Shown here: positions 16,281 to 25,215 of the stretch, one piece after another | How the letters are laid out: each line of letters begins with the position of its first letter | Numbering within the stretch: the stretch's first letter is position 1 | Assembly: GCF_049943335.1 (NCBI RefSeq) | Contig: NZ_JBNFVY010000004.1 | Span: 1-64,000 of the forward strand | DNA: 64,000 nt | DNA from: JBNFVY01 sp049943335 | GTDB taxonomy: Bacteria > Pseudomonadota > Alphaproteobacteria > Rhodobacterales > Rhodobacteraceae | Direction: 5' to 3' | Made by a program: the position numbers and the translations under genes | Notes under the pieces: model-generated | What the model saw: the letters and a program-made list of their open reading frames with translations, nothing else | Told to the model about the DNA's origin: nothing | Databases searched by the model: none

Positions 16281-17225
16281 ATGTCAACGTCTTTAATTTC
16301 CAGCGATCGTCTCTCCGCCATGCAAAATTTCGGGACCGACCCCGGGTCGCTGAGCGCGGACATTTATATTCCGGAAAACTTCCCGAAGAACGGCCCGCTT
16401 GTCGTCGTGCTCCATGGCAGCACCCAGTCGGCGGAAAGCTATAATCTCGGATCGGGGTGGTCTACTCTCGCCGACGAATGTGGGATGGCGCTCCTGTTTC
16501 CGGGGCAAAGACTGACCAATAATCTCCTTGGCAGCTTCAACTGGTTTGAGACCGGCGACAGCGAGCGCGGCGACGGCGAGCCTCTGTCTATTCGTCAGAT
16601 GATCAAGCAGGTCGTTGATGATCACACGGTAGACCCGTCGCGCGTCTTCATCACGGGGATGTCTTCTGGCGGTGCCATGACATCTGTGATGCTTGCGACC
16701 TATCCGGAAGTGTTCGCGGGAGGGGCGATCATTGCAGGGCTGCCCTATCGCAGCGCGAACAACATGATGGAAGCGATCATTCGCATGAATGGATTTGGCA
16801 GCCCATCGGACAACGCACTTGACGCGTCTGTCCGTGAAGCCTCGGAGTCCAGGGGCCCCTGGCCGACGATCTCTGTCTGGCATGGCGGCAGCGATACGAC
16901 CGTCGACAGTTCCAACGCCGGTGATATCGTCGGACAGTGGCAGAAGATCCACAACGTTGAAGGACCGCCGACGCATGTGGAGACCGTCGACAGTATTCCC
17001 CGGAAAGTCTGGTGCGACGCAGACGGGCGCGTGGTGATCGAGGAGTATATTATCGAGGCCATGGGCCACGGCACGCCGATCAGTGCCGGGGGAGACGAGG
17101 GTCTTGGCGAAGAAGGTGAGTATATGCTGGAAGTCGGCATTTCTTCGACGCGTCACATTGCGGATTTCTGGGGTTTGACGGAGTCCGGTGCCGAGACTGG
17201 TGCGAAAACGGAAACCGCAGCATAG
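16281..17225 (+). CDS. PHB-depolymerase-type esterase
   Basis: This is a 314-residue alpha/beta hydrolase of the short PHA/feruloyl-esterase class (LpqC-like). Visible features are the oxyanion region VVVLHGSTQSAESY at 41-54, the nucleophile motif G-M-S-S-G at 126-130 (Ser128), the Asp region WHGGSDTTVD and the His region EAMGHGTPI near the C-terminus. A strong AGGAG lies six bases before the ATG, which fixes the start although the frame is open upstream. No signal peptide is seen, so a cytoplasmic role on polyhydroxybutyrate or oligomers is likely. A second, longer member of this superfamily lies at 23.7 kb. Confidence 0.85.
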   Translation: MSTSLISSDRLSAMQNFGTDPGSLSADIYIPENFPKNGPLVVVLHGSTQSAESYNLGSGWSTLADECGMALLFPGQRLTNNLLGSFNWFETGDSERGDGEPLSIRQMIKQVVDDHTVDPSRVFITGMSSGGAMTSVMLATYPEVFAGGAIIAGLPYRSANNMMEAIIRMNGFGSPSDNALDASVREASESRGPWPTISVWHGGSDTTVDSSNAGDIVGQWQKIHNVEGPPTHVETVDSIPRKVWCDADGRVVIEEYIIEAMGHGTPISAGGDEGLGEEGEYMLEVGISSTRHIADFWGLTESGAETGAKTETAA

Positions 17226-17507
17226 TTCGGGCGGGAACGTTGAGACAATGCACTGCCCCTCGCTGGATCATTCCCTGCGGACGAGCGGGCGGACTTTTAG
17301 CGGCGTCCTGTTGTCAACAGTTGGCTGGTGAGGCTTCCGGCGCTGCGTCCGGAATTCTTATGATAAGATCGATCAAGATCGATCTGCATGCCACCGCACG
17401 TCAGCGGTATGCTGGTCTCGCCAATTGCCTTCGCAAGGCTGTCGCCGCGACCCTGGGAAATGAAGAGGCGTTTTGCTGATCCGACTCCGGTTTATCGCTG
17501 AGTAGGC
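17226..17507. other. Intergenic stretch before the DUF2254 gene
   Basis: There is a 39-codon frame (17360-17479) starting MIRSIKIDLHATARQRY, with no clear Shine-Dalgarno and no recognised family. I do not call it a gene. Nothing else is evident here; the promoter of the DUF2254 gene should lie at the right end. Confidence 0.4.
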
Positions 17508-18929
17508 ATGTCTACAGGATCAGGGCGAACAATTTCGCTAAATGCACGTGACCAAAAGGAGAGCCATTTGGCGAAGTCATTTTCGATCACACGTGTCTAC
17601 GCGTTCTGGGGACGCCTGAATTCGAGTTTCTGGTTCGTTCCCGCCATGATGTGCGCGGTTGCGGTCGGACTATCATTCCTGCTGATCGCGGTGGATACCC
17701 GGCTTGGTGTCGGCACTGTGAGCGATTTCGGCTTGCTCTATACCTTCGGGCCGGAAGGTGCCCGGGCAATCCTGTCGGTCATCGCGAGTTCGATGATCAC
17801 TGTCGCCAGCCTGATCTTCTCAATCACCATGCTGTCGCTGCAGCTCGCCTCGTCGCAATTCGGGCCGCGGGTTCTGGAAAACTTCATGCGGGACCGCAGC
17901 AATCAGGTTGTGCTCGGAACTTTTGTGGCGACATTTCTCTATTGTCTGGTCGTTCTGCGTGCGGTGCGTGGTCCGGGGGACTCCAGTTTCGTTCCGCACC
18001 TGACCGTTGCATTCGCGGTGGTACTCGCTGCTGTCGGTGTCGCGGTTCTTATCTATTTCATCCATCATATCGCCACGTCGATCCGCATCGAAACGCTGCT
18101 CGCGCAACTGGCCGCCGACGGGCGCGCCGCCGTCGATAGGCTCTTTCCGGAACGCCTCGTCCACGGCCCCTTGCAGTGCGAAGACGAGCCTGGTGCGGAT
18201 CGACTCGCAGACGACTTCGAGGACGGCTCCGAACGGATCAGTGCCGATGCGAGCGGATACGTGCAGAAAGTCGGTATGGAGGCGCTCATGCGGATTGCTG
18301 CAGAGCATAATCTTGTCTTGCGGATCGAGACCCCGCCCGGTCGTTTTGTGACCGCAGGTGAATGCATGATTGCGGCATATCCGCGTGATCGGGTGTCGGA
18401 AGAAATTGCCGACAGCCTGCGTGGCGCAATCGTCATCGGGCGGAATCGGACGATCAACCAAGACCTCGAGTTCTCGATCCGGCGTATCGTTGAGCTGGCC
18501 CAGCGGTCCTTGTCGCCTGGCATAAACGACCCCACCACCGCGCTTTACTGCATTGACCGCCTTGGACAGGTGTTCGGTCGATTGTCTGGCCGGGATATCC
18601 CGTCACCGACCCTCAACGACGAGTCCGGACAGTTGCGTATCCTGACTGAAGTCATCCTCATTGAGGAACTGGCATGCAAAGCCTTTTCAGCGATAGCCCG
18701 CTACGGGATTTCCGACGCCGATGTGGTCACGCGTCTGGTAAACACAATGGGCAAGTTGAGCCGCTCGCTCTCACCCTCAGCGCGTGAATCCATCAAGGCG
18801 CTGAGTGAACAGGTGCTCATTGCCAGCGAGCACGCTGCTTCTCTGGATTTTGATCGGGAAGCACTTAGCAACCTCAAGAACAGCGATTTGACAGGACAGG
18901 TCCCCTCACGGCCGCCGAGATCACTATGA
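17508..18929 (+). CDS. DUF2254 family membrane protein
   Basis: The protein has up to 473 residues. The N-terminal 190 residues hold four hydrophobic segments (near 42-60, 84-112, 133-152 and 166-188) with the DUF2254 signature around SMITVASLIFSITMLSLQLASSQFGPRVLENFM. The rest is a soluble domain with SPGINDPTTALYCIDRL, also typical. The family is a predicted inner-membrane protein of unknown role, often in stress-related loci. Two starts compete: the ATG at 17508, and a TTG at 17568 with a much better Shine-Dalgarno (AAGGAG six bases upstream), giving 453 residues. The TTG is the likelier true start. Confidence 0.85.
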   Translation: MSTGSGRTISLNARDQKESHLAKSFSITRVYAFWGRLNSSFWFVPAMMCAVAVGLSFLLIAVDTRLGVGTVSDFGLLYTFGPEGARAILSVIASSMITVASLIFSITMLSLQLASSQFGPRVLENFMRDRSNQVVLGTFVATFLYCLVVLRAVRGPGDSSFVPHLTVAFAVVLAAVGVAVLIYFIHHIATSIRIETLLAQLAADGRAAVDRLFPERLVHGPLQCEDEPGADRLADDFEDGSERISADASGYVQKVGMEALMRIAAEHNLVLRIETPPGRFVTAGECMIAAYPRDRVSEEIADSLRGAIVIGRNRTINQDLEFSIRRIVELAQRSLSPGINDPTTALYCIDRLGQVFGRLSGRDIPSPTLNDESGQLRILTEVILIEELACKAFSAIARYGISDADVVTRLVNTMGKLSRSLSPSARESIKALSEQVLIASEHAASLDFDREALSNLKNSDLTGQVPSRPPRSL

Positions 18930-18940
18930 CGTCGCAGCGA

Positions 18941-20191
18941 TCAGGGCGTGATCGGCGCTCCTTCTCTCTCATTGACGCGAAGCCGATACGAGCAGCCGTC
19001 CTTCCTGAATTCCCGCGTCGCTTTTCCATTGAGCTGGCTGGGCAGGATCTGGGTCAGGATCATCGTGCCGAAACCTGACTTTACCGGCTCGGTGACGCCG
19101 ATCAGGCCGGTTTCTTTCCACTCGAACTGGAAACCATCTCCAACCTTGCCCCAACTGATTGCCAGTCGCCCGCCCTCCTTGGCCAACGCGCCATACTTTG
19201 CGGCGTTGGTTGCGAGTTCATGCAACGCCATCGAGATTGACTGTGCTTCAACTGCTGTGACGTGCAAATTCGGCCCCTCGACAAAGATCGTTTTGTTCAG
19301 CTTGTCGGCATAAATATCGAGTTGTTGGTGGATCAACCGATCCATCGTCATGCCGTCCCGATTCCCCCCGGTCAGCAGAGAATGAGTCTTGGCAAGCGAC
19401 TGGATGCGCGATTCAAATTCAGGCAGGAATTGATCGAATGATGCATGTCCACGAACGGTCTGCCGCGCGACGATTGTGACCATCGCCAGGAGGTTTCCGA
19501 TGCGGTGCTGCATCTCCCCTGCAATTGCATCCTTCATCTCACAAGCCTTTACCTGCTCCGTGATGTCCCTGACCCGCAAGAGAACATGCGTCACCCTGCC
19601 GTGCCTGTCGGTCAGCGGCGTAAAATACGCATTCCACCATACCCTGCGCATGCCGCCTTCCGCCGCGCTGTCCGGTATCGCGTAGAGAATTTCCTTGAGA
19701 GACGCCTGCTTGCCCGTCAGAGCCGTGTCGAACGCGCCCGTCAGCAATACCTGATGTTCCGCGATTTCGGGAAACACGTCGAGAACTCTCTTGCCCAAAA
19801 GGTGTTCTCGGGTTGCCTTCAATGCGGCAGCGTAATCATCGTTCATTTCGACGAACCGGAAATCACGGTCAAGGATCGCGCAGGCCGCCGATAACGAATG
19901 AAAAACCTGTTCGTAATCAAGCCTGTCGTTCGTCGCTGACGGGCCGATCGCATCCACGCCGTTCGTTTTATTGGGCTTGAGGTCCATTGATTGCCTCACA
20001 TCGACGCCCTCCCTTTTTGTAAAGAACATCGCAACTTTCGGATCGGCCATATTCTCGACCGAAACATCGGCATCTGTCGGAACTCTCCGGAAGATCGGTT
20101 CTGAGGTTCGAAACTGCGTCGTGTCGGGACGACAGTGAGTGTTTCTCACTGGAGCCGTCTCGATTGTCTCACCTTCAATCTTCCGGTTCAT
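18941..20191 (-). CDS. PAS-domain HWE-family sensor histidine kinase
   Basis: This is a 416-residue protein with no membrane segment. Residues about 93-215 form a PAS sensor domain (CAILDRDFRFVEMNDDYAAAL ... LRVRDITEQ). The phospho-acceptor is His229 in EMQHRIGNLL, and the ATPase part has the HWE N-box HELATNAAKYGAL at 324-336 and W358-x-E360. HWE kinases in alphaproteobacteria commonly feed the PhyR/EcfG general stress response, but no response regulator gene is adjacent, so the partner is unknown. GGAG seven bases before the ATG supports this start; the N-terminal 90 residues are variable and probably disordered. Confidence 0.92.
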   Translation of the reverse strand: MNRKIEGETIETAPVRNTHCRPDTTQFRTSEPIFRRVPTDADVSVENMADPKVAMFFTKREGVDVRQSMDLKPNKTNGVDAIGPSATNDRLDYEQVFHSLSAACAILDRDFRFVEMNDDYAAALKATREHLLGKRVLDVFPEIAEHQVLLTGAFDTALTGKQASLKEILYAIPDSAAEGGMRRVWWNAYFTPLTDRHGRVTHVLLRVRDITEQVKACEMKDAIAGEMQHRIGNLLAMVTIVARQTVRGHASFDQFLPEFESRIQSLAKTHSLLTGGNRDGMTMDRLIHQQLDIYADKLNKTIFVEGPNLHVTAVEAQSISMALHELATNAAKYGALAKEGGRLAISWGKVGDGFQFEWKETGLIGVTEPVKSGFGTMILTQILPSQLNGKATREFRKDGCSYRLRVNEREGAPITP

Positions 20192-20635
20192 GGCTACGCT
20201 CCAACAGTTAACAGGGAAATTGGCGGCACCCGAATACAGAACTCGTCAAGAAACAAACGCAGGTGCCGCCGGATGGAATGACTTTTCAAAGAATCGCGAC
20301 GTGCAGTGACGGTTTTTTATCTGCTGTCAGAGGACGGCGCGCTAACAGGCATTAGTCTTGCAAGACCGGAAGCCAAGTGCAGCGATACCTGCGCCAGCGG
20401 CTGAAAACCGCTGATCCAGCAAGTTTCCGGAGCCGGAACACCTTCAGCAGGAACCGACGCAAACCTGCGTCAGTATCAGGCTGTCGGAATCCGGGTAGCG
20501 TGAATGAAGATCCCCGAATGATCGGCGATCGAACCTCGAACAGAGCGTCAGCTGACGATCCTGCACACCCCCGACAACAGATGTTCGGGACGGCGGGCAC
20601 CCGTTTGACGGCTCCTACCCGGAAGGAACACTCCA
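20192..20635. other. Divergent intergenic region
   Basis: These 444 bases separate the leftward kinase gene from a rightward small gene, so both promoters should be inside. A short hairpin (GACGCA ... TGCGTC near 20455-20470) has no T-run. I see no gene with a credible start and no recognisable regulator box. Confidence 0.4.
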
Positions 20636-20830
20636 ATGGACAACAAGCAATCCGACCAGATGCAACAGAAGCTGAAATCGACCAAGGAGGCCATCGACAA
20701 GGCCGAAGACGGTCAGAAGAAGCAGTCCGCCCAGAAGCATTACCAGTCTGCGCAACAGGCCCAATCCGCCAACAAGAACGATGAGTGCGTGAAGGAATGC
20801 GATGCGGCGATGAGCCAGTTGAACGCTTAA
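20636..20830 (+). CDS. Small charged hypothetical protein (64 aa)
   Basis: It starts MDNKQSDQMQQKLKSTKEAI, followed by a Gln/Lys/Ala-rich helical region and a short end with two Cys (DECVKECDAAMSQLNA). The composition predicts one or two amphipathic helices and high solubility. AAGGAA lies eight bases before the ATG. No family is recognised with confidence; short proteins of this make-up are common in alphaproteobacterial stress regulons. It stands alone between the kinase and the Crp-type regulator. Confidence 0.6.
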   Translation: MDNKQSDQMQQKLKSTKEAIDKAEDGQKKQSAQKHYQSAQQAQSANKNDECVKECDAAMSQLNA

Positions 20831-20889
20831 GATCGTCTATCGGTTGGCGTCACCCAACGGGGGTGGCGTCAACTTCTGCCCCGGCTGCA

Positions 20890-21621
20890 TTACTTCAACA
20901 TCGGCCCCTCGTAATCCAGATAAGCCTTGTCGAAACCGGCGAATTCTACCAGCTTGTCCAGGTTGTCGAACGTCACGGTGCCATCGCGAAACGTCAGCAG
21001 CCCTTCTTCGCGCAATTGCCGCAGAACACGGTTGATGTGAATGGCGCTCAGGCCCAGTGCATCGGCCAGAAGATACTGGGACAACGGGCATTCGTAGCTG
21101 TTCCCCGTCGCCAGCCCGACCAGCTTGAGCCGAGCCCCGAGTTCCAGCAGCAGATGTGCGACACGTTCGGCAGCGTCGCGCCGCCCCAGACTGACAAGGC
21201 GCTCGACGACGATTGCCTCATCGGTCGACGCGGACCAGAGTACGGCCGTGGCAAGGCGCGGGCTCGTCTCAAAAGCACCCAGAAGATCCTTGATCTTTAC
21301 TTCCGATGCTTCGACCTTCCTGATCGGCTCGATGCTGTGGTCGGACGTCCTGAACAGAACGCTGCGCAGTCCGATGAAATCACCCGGTATCTGAAAATCG
21401 ACAATCTGGCGGCTACCGCTCCGCAACAGTTTGTAGGAGCATGCCCACCCTTTCGCTAGAATGTAGGCAGACGGGTCAGATTGTCCCTCGTAAACCATAT
21501 CTTTCTTGTCAGAAATGCTCAGACGTTTCGCGTGGAAGGTTTCCAGAATTGCAAGCTCGGGATCGGACAATGCAACATAGGCACCGAGTTTGCGCACGAG
21601 GGGGCTGCTCTGAATGCTCAT
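20890..21621 (-). CDS. Crp/Fnr family transcriptional regulator
   Basis: This is a 243-residue regulator. Residues about 20-120 form the cyclic-nucleotide-binding-like beta-barrel (VYEGQSDPSAYILAKGWACSYKLLRSGSRQIVDFQIPGDFIGL). Residues about 176-215 form the winged helix-turn-helix (CPLSQYLLADALGLSAIHINRVLRQLREEGLL). No Cys cluster like that of Fnr is present, so it is not an oxygen sensor of the [4Fe-4S] type. A GTG seven codons upstream is in frame, but the ATG has AAAGGA ten bases before it. Neighbouring genes suggest control of the local stress cargo, which is inference only. Confidence 0.9.
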   Translation of the reverse strand: MSIQSSPLVRKLGAYVALSDPELAILETFHAKRLSISDKKDMVYEGQSDPSAYILAKGWACSYKLLRSGSRQIVDFQIPGDFIGLRSVLFRTSDHSIEPIRKVEASEVKIKDLLGAFETSPRLATAVLWSASTDEAIVVERLVSLGRRDAAERVAHLLLELGARLKLVGLATGNSYECPLSQYLLADALGLSAIHINRVLRQLREEGLLTFRDGTVTFDNLDKLVEFAGFDKAYLDYEGPMLK

Positions 21622-21816
21622 AAAACGATTGTCCTTTCCCACGCCAAAGAATCTGGCGGCGAACGCCCCAGTTGCGTCAATTTGGCCGAAAATGAATCGC
21701 GTGATACTGCCTGAGGTTAGCGCATCTTACATCGTTCCTGCGATGCTGTCATAGGGAACCGATGCTGTCGTAAACTCGCAACGGCACCGAGGTTACTCTT
21801 GAAAGGAATTTGTTGC

Positions 21817-22053
21817 ATGTCGCAGCCGAACGACGTCGCGGGCACGGCCGCTCTCGCAATCTGCGAGTCGCTGCTGCTGGCTCTGAACGACCGGGGCGTG
21901 CTGCCGGAGCACGAGATCATGGGTGTTCTGACGGATGCGGCTAAAGCGCATCAAGACGTTCCGGAGGATGATGAGAAGACCGCACTTCATGCGGCTGTTT
22001 CGAAGTTGATCACCGGCATAATCAACGGCGGGAACTCGGTTCGTCGCCCATGA
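21817..22053 (+). CDS. Small conserved hypothetical protein (78 aa)
   Basis: The protein starts MSQPNDVAGTAALAICESLLLALNDRGVLPEHEI. It is predicted all-helical and acidic, with no Cys pair or membrane segment. Short proteins with the pattern AICESLL.AL.D.GVL...E...L..AA..H appear in alphaproteobacteria without known function. The start is the ATG with AAAGGA upstream; a TTG six codons earlier is in frame but would sit on the Shine-Dalgarno. It is transcribed away from the Crp/Fnr gene. Confidence 0.6.
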   Translation: MSQPNDVAGTAALAICESLLLALNDRGVLPEHEIMGVLTDAAKAHQDVPEDDEKTALHAAVSKLITGIINGGNSVRRP

Positions 22054-22168
22054 CTTCTTCGATTGCCGGAACCCCGTCGGAATGCCGGATTCGTGAAGCA
22101 TCTGCCTATCCCGGGCTTCCCAGTTTGCGGCGTTCGCCCAAAGATGAACACATCGGGGAGATTGATCG

Positions 22169-22408
22169 ATGGCAAAGCTGACCAAGACGACACTCTTCAC
22201 AACACCCGCCCCCCGAACGGAAACGCCGATGGACCGGACCACACGCGCCGTGACGGAAATCATCGACGCGCAGACGGAAAAGCGCGAGATCAAGACAGCG
22301 CGTCTTCGCAAGGCACGTCTGGAAAGGGAGGCCGATACGCCGGTCAAGGCGGTCGCGCCCAAATCCAAACGGGTATCTGCAAAGTCACCGGCCAAAGGCA
22401 TCAAATAA
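22169..22408 (+). CDS. Small basic hypothetical protein (79 aa)
   Basis: The N-terminal half (MAKLTKTTLFTTPAPRTETPMDRTTRAVTEIID) contains a possible short helix. The C-terminal half is strongly basic and Lys/Ala-rich (VKAVAPKSKRVSAKSPAKGIK), like a nucleoid-associated or RNA-binding tail. GGGGAG eight bases before the ATG supports translation. No domain is recognised. It lies 75 bases upstream of the desaturase start on the same strand and may be co-transcribed with it. Confidence 0.6.
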   Translation: MAKLTKTTLFTTPAPRTETPMDRTTRAVTEIIDAQTEKREIKTARLRKARLEREADTPVKAVAPKSKRVSAKSPAKGIK

Positions 22409-22482
22409 GGTCTCCAGGTGGCTCAGGCGTAACACGGCCATTGTCTGCTGCACTTCTGACATTCCAAAGGAAAGGACTCGAA

Positions 22483-23478
22483 TTGCATACCTCCGATTGG
22501 GCACGGATTCTGATCAGATATCGCGAACCGATCCTCTCCCGCAGCATTTTTGAGCTGACCGTGACCCTTGTCCCTTTCGTGGCGCTTTGGGCGCTGGCCT
22601 GGTGGTCGCTGACAATCAGCGCCTGGCTGGCGTTGGCCATTGCCTTCGGAAATGCCGCCTTCCTCGTCCGCCTTTTCATCATCCAGCACGATTGCGGCCA
22701 TGGAGCGTTCTTTGCGAACCGTCGGCTAAGCGACTGGCTTGGTCGGTTCATAGGGGTCTTGACGCTGACGCCCTATGACGTCTGGCGGAAAACCCACTCG
22801 ATCCACCACGCGACGACCGGCAATCTCGACGACAGAGGTGTCGGCGACATACCCACTTTGACAATCCGGGAATATCGGGAAAGGAAGTGGATAGGCAGGG
22901 CCGCGTATCGTCTGATCCGCAATCCGGTTTTCCTGTTCGGTGTCGTTCCGTTCTACATCTTCTTTCTGCGCCAGCGGCTTCCGTTTGATCTGATGCGATC
23001 AGGCTGGCGCTACTGGATCAGTGCCCTGGCAACCAACGTCGCCATTGGCGCCACACTCGGATCGATCGCTTGGCAGGGTGGTTGGGACGTCTTGCTGTTC
23101 GTGTTCCTGCCGACCATGTTCCTGGCCGCAAGTGTCGGTATGTGGCTGTTCTACGTCCAGCATCAGTTTGAAGACACCGTCTGGGATCACGAGGCGAGCT
23201 GGGACTTGCGCGATGCGGCCTTCAACGGAAGTTCACACTATGACCTGCCTGTCGTTCTGCGTTGGATCACTGCAAATATCGGCGTCCATCATGTGCATCA
23301 CCTTGCCAGTCGCATTCCCTTCTACCGCCTGAGCGAGGTGATCCGGGATCACGATATCCTGGCACAGTCCCAGCGTCTTACGCTTTTGGACAGCTTCCGC
23401 TGTGCCCGACTTCACCTCTGGGATGAACAGAGTCGCACGCTGCTGTCGTTCTCGGACGCGCGGACAATTGCCGCGTGA
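22483..23478 (+). CDS. Membrane fatty acid desaturase
   Basis: This is a 331-residue integral membrane di-iron desaturase. The three His boxes are present in order: HDCGH at 69-73, HSIHHA at 105-110 and GVHHVHH at 267-273. Two pairs of hydrophobic segments lie at about 22-66 and 133-195. The start is a TTG preceded by GGAAAGGA, since no ATG fits the family start (x-H-T-S-D-W); the frame is open far upstream, but that part overlaps the preceding gene in another frame. It probably introduces double bonds into membrane acyl chains (cold or envelope stress); the position of the bond cannot be told. Confidence 0.88.
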   Translation: MHTSDWARILIRYREPILSRSIFELTVTLVPFVALWALAWWSLTISAWLALAIAFGNAAFLVRLFIIQHDCGHGAFFANRRLSDWLGRFIGVLTLTPYDVWRKTHSIHHATTGNLDDRGVGDIPTLTIREYRERKWIGRAAYRLIRNPVFLFGVVPFYIFFLRQRLPFDLMRSGWRYWISALATNVAIGATLGSIAWQGGWDVLLFVFLPTMFLAASVGMWLFYVQHQFEDTVWDHEASWDLRDAAFNGSSHYDLPVVLRWITANIGVHHVHHLASRIPFYRLSEVIRDHDILAQSQRLTLLDSFRCARLHLWDEQSRTLLSFSDARTIAA

Positions 23479-23659
23479 TACTTTGCGCAGGATAGTTGGA
23501 AAAAATGGTCTATGAGAGCCTGCGAAACCAGGACTGCATAAACCTTGGCAAGGTGCGACAAGCCTATCCAAGGCCAGAAAAGATAGGCTTCCGTTTTTCT
23601 CGCGGCTTGGGTCTCGACGAGGGACTTCCGTCTCTATTCCCCATCAGATTTGAGGTCAA

Positions 23660-24799
23660 ATGTTCGATCCGTTCAGGCGTACCCGCGCAAAGGCGACAAG
23701 AAAGCTCCGCCGCGCAACCGTTTCAGCGGTGACCGATGTATGGGGCGCAATGCTTGCCCCTACGAAACCTGCGAAACGCAAGGGCACAAAGAAAGCAAAA
23801 CCTGCCGCCAAGGCCACGAAACCGTCCGCCGTCACGCGGAAAGCCGCAGGCAAAAGGGGCTCAACCCGCGCCAACGCCAAATCGAGTGCTCCTGCTACAT
23901 CCCGGTTAAAGAAAACTGTTCCACATGGTGCGGCGTTCCCAAGTGGGACGTATGAGAGCGCATTTGGCACCCGCTCCTACAAGCTCTACATACCTGCCGT
24001 CGCCAAATCGGCACCGGGGCCACTTCCACTGATCGTGATGCTGCACGGGTGCGGGCAATCTTCGGTGGATTTTGCTCGCGGCACCGGCATGAACACCCTG
24101 GCAGAGGAGTTCGGTTTCTTGGTCCTTTATCCGGCTCAGGCACGCGATGCCCATCACTATCGATGCTGGAATTGGTATAGGCAAGACGATCAGGCACGGG
24201 GCGCAGGAGAACCGGCCCTGATCGCAGGTTTGGCGCGCCATATCATTGCCGTCCAGAATGTCGATCCGGCCAAGGTCTATGTTGCGGGCCTGTCGGCGGG
24301 TGCGGCTGCGGCGCTGATTGTTGCAACGGCCTATCCCGACATTTTTGCAGCGGTTGGTATTCATTCCGGTCTGGCCGTAGGCGCGGCGCATGATTCAGCC
24401 TCTGCGCCAATGGCGATGCAGAGCGGCAACCCCGGCCGACGTCACGAGGTTCAGATGCCAACCATTATTTTTCACGGTGATTCAGACAAGGTCGTCAACC
24501 CACGCAACAGTCGCTTCATCGCCATCCGGGCGCTGGAGCCTTATGCCCATCTTGATCGGGCGGTGAAAACGGGTCGCGTAAGCGGTGGCCGTGAATTTAC
24601 CCGCACGGTACATCGTGTAGGCAAGGGACGTCCCTGCACCGAGCAGTGGGTCGTTCATGGGGCCGGACACGCCTGGTCAGGTGGTCATGCGGCGGGGAGT
24701 TATACCGACCCCAAAGGCCCCGATGCCTCGCGGCAGATGGTCCGGTTCTTTCTGCGGCACCGCACCACCAAGAAGTGCCGTGCTACGCAACCCGTCTGA
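23660..24799 (+). CDS. PHB-depolymerase-type esterase with Lys/Ala-rich N-terminal extension
   Basis: This is a 379-residue protein. Residues about 95-370 form an alpha/beta hydrolase of the extracellular PHA-depolymerase superfamily. It has PLIVMLHGCGQSSVDFARGTGMN, the nucleophile motif G-L-S-A-G with Ser212, the Asp region FHGDSDKVVN and the His region HGAGHAWSGG. The first 90 residues are unusual: PAKRKGTKKAKPAAKATKPS and further KAAGKRGSTRANAK stretches give a histone-H1-like basic tail with no signal peptide. Such tails bind DNA or polyanions, so this may be an intracellular PHB enzyme tethered to the nucleoid or granules. The ATG has GAGG upstream. Confidence 0.85.
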   Translation: MFDPFRRTRAKATRKLRRATVSAVTDVWGAMLAPTKPAKRKGTKKAKPAAKATKPSAVTRKAAGKRGSTRANAKSSAPATSRLKKTVPHGAAFPSGTYESAFGTRSYKLYIPAVAKSAPGPLPLIVMLHGCGQSSVDFARGTGMNTLAEEFGFLVLYPAQARDAHHYRCWNWYRQDDQARGAGEPALIAGLARHIIAVQNVDPAKVYVAGLSAGAAAALIVATAYPDIFAAVGIHSGLAVGAAHDSASAPMAMQSGNPGRRHEVQMPTIIFHGDSDKVVNPRNSRFIAIRALEPYAHLDRAVKTGRVSGGREFTRTVHRVGKGRPCTEQWVVHGAGHAWSGGHAAGSYTDPKGPDASRQMVRFFLRHRTTKKCRATQPV

Positions 24800-24885
24800 A
24801 ACCGGTGCGTACAAAATCAAAGCCCGCAGGTCATCAAACCGAAAATTTTACTCCGCTGGGTTCGAGAGACCAGGATCATTCGCGA

Positions 24886-25215
24886 TCAAATGACCAGCAC
24901 CCCAGAGGGCCGGACAAACCTCCACGTCGACATGACTGTTGCGCAACCTGCGACAGACACCAACCGGTGAACCCCCTCCATGATAACACGGCTGACTTCG
25001 ACGGAGAGAAGATCGGGCCAATCGAAAACGGCCCGGTCCTCGCGCATCAGCTGGTTCTTCAGTTCAATCTGATTGTTTCCCGATTGCGCCCGGAACAACA
25101 GCACAAACGCGCCCCGCCAGTCCGTGATTTCGACAAGCGTTCCGAAGGCGTCGAAGCACACCGTCTCGATCCCGTCAAAGACGGGCGGCAGATCAGTGAC
25201 TGAGGCCGGGGTCAC
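24886..25215 (-). pseudogene. Truncated HAD-family hydrolase
   Basis: A GTG with GGGAGA upstream opens a frame reading TDLPPVFDGIETVCFDAFGTLVEITDW, the first motif (D-x-F-G-T-L/V) of a haloacid-dehalogenase-type phosphatase. Resemblance lasts to about EDRAVFDWPDLL, then the sequence becomes unrelated and stops after 109 residues. Motifs II, III and IV (Thr/Ser, Lys, DD) are missing, so it cannot be an active HAD enzyme. The start overlaps the end of the relaxase remnant on the same strand, an arrangement suggesting that both came from one plasmid-type operon. Confidence 0.65.

Noticed and set aside
17360..17479. 39-codon frame starting MIRSIKIDLHAT
   Set aside because: No Shine-Dalgarno, no family, too short to judge by codon use.
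15331..23478. EcfG-type (GGAAC-N16-CGTT) stress promoters before cargo genes
   Set aside because: Several GGAAC words occur but none has a fitting -10 element at the right distance from a start codon.
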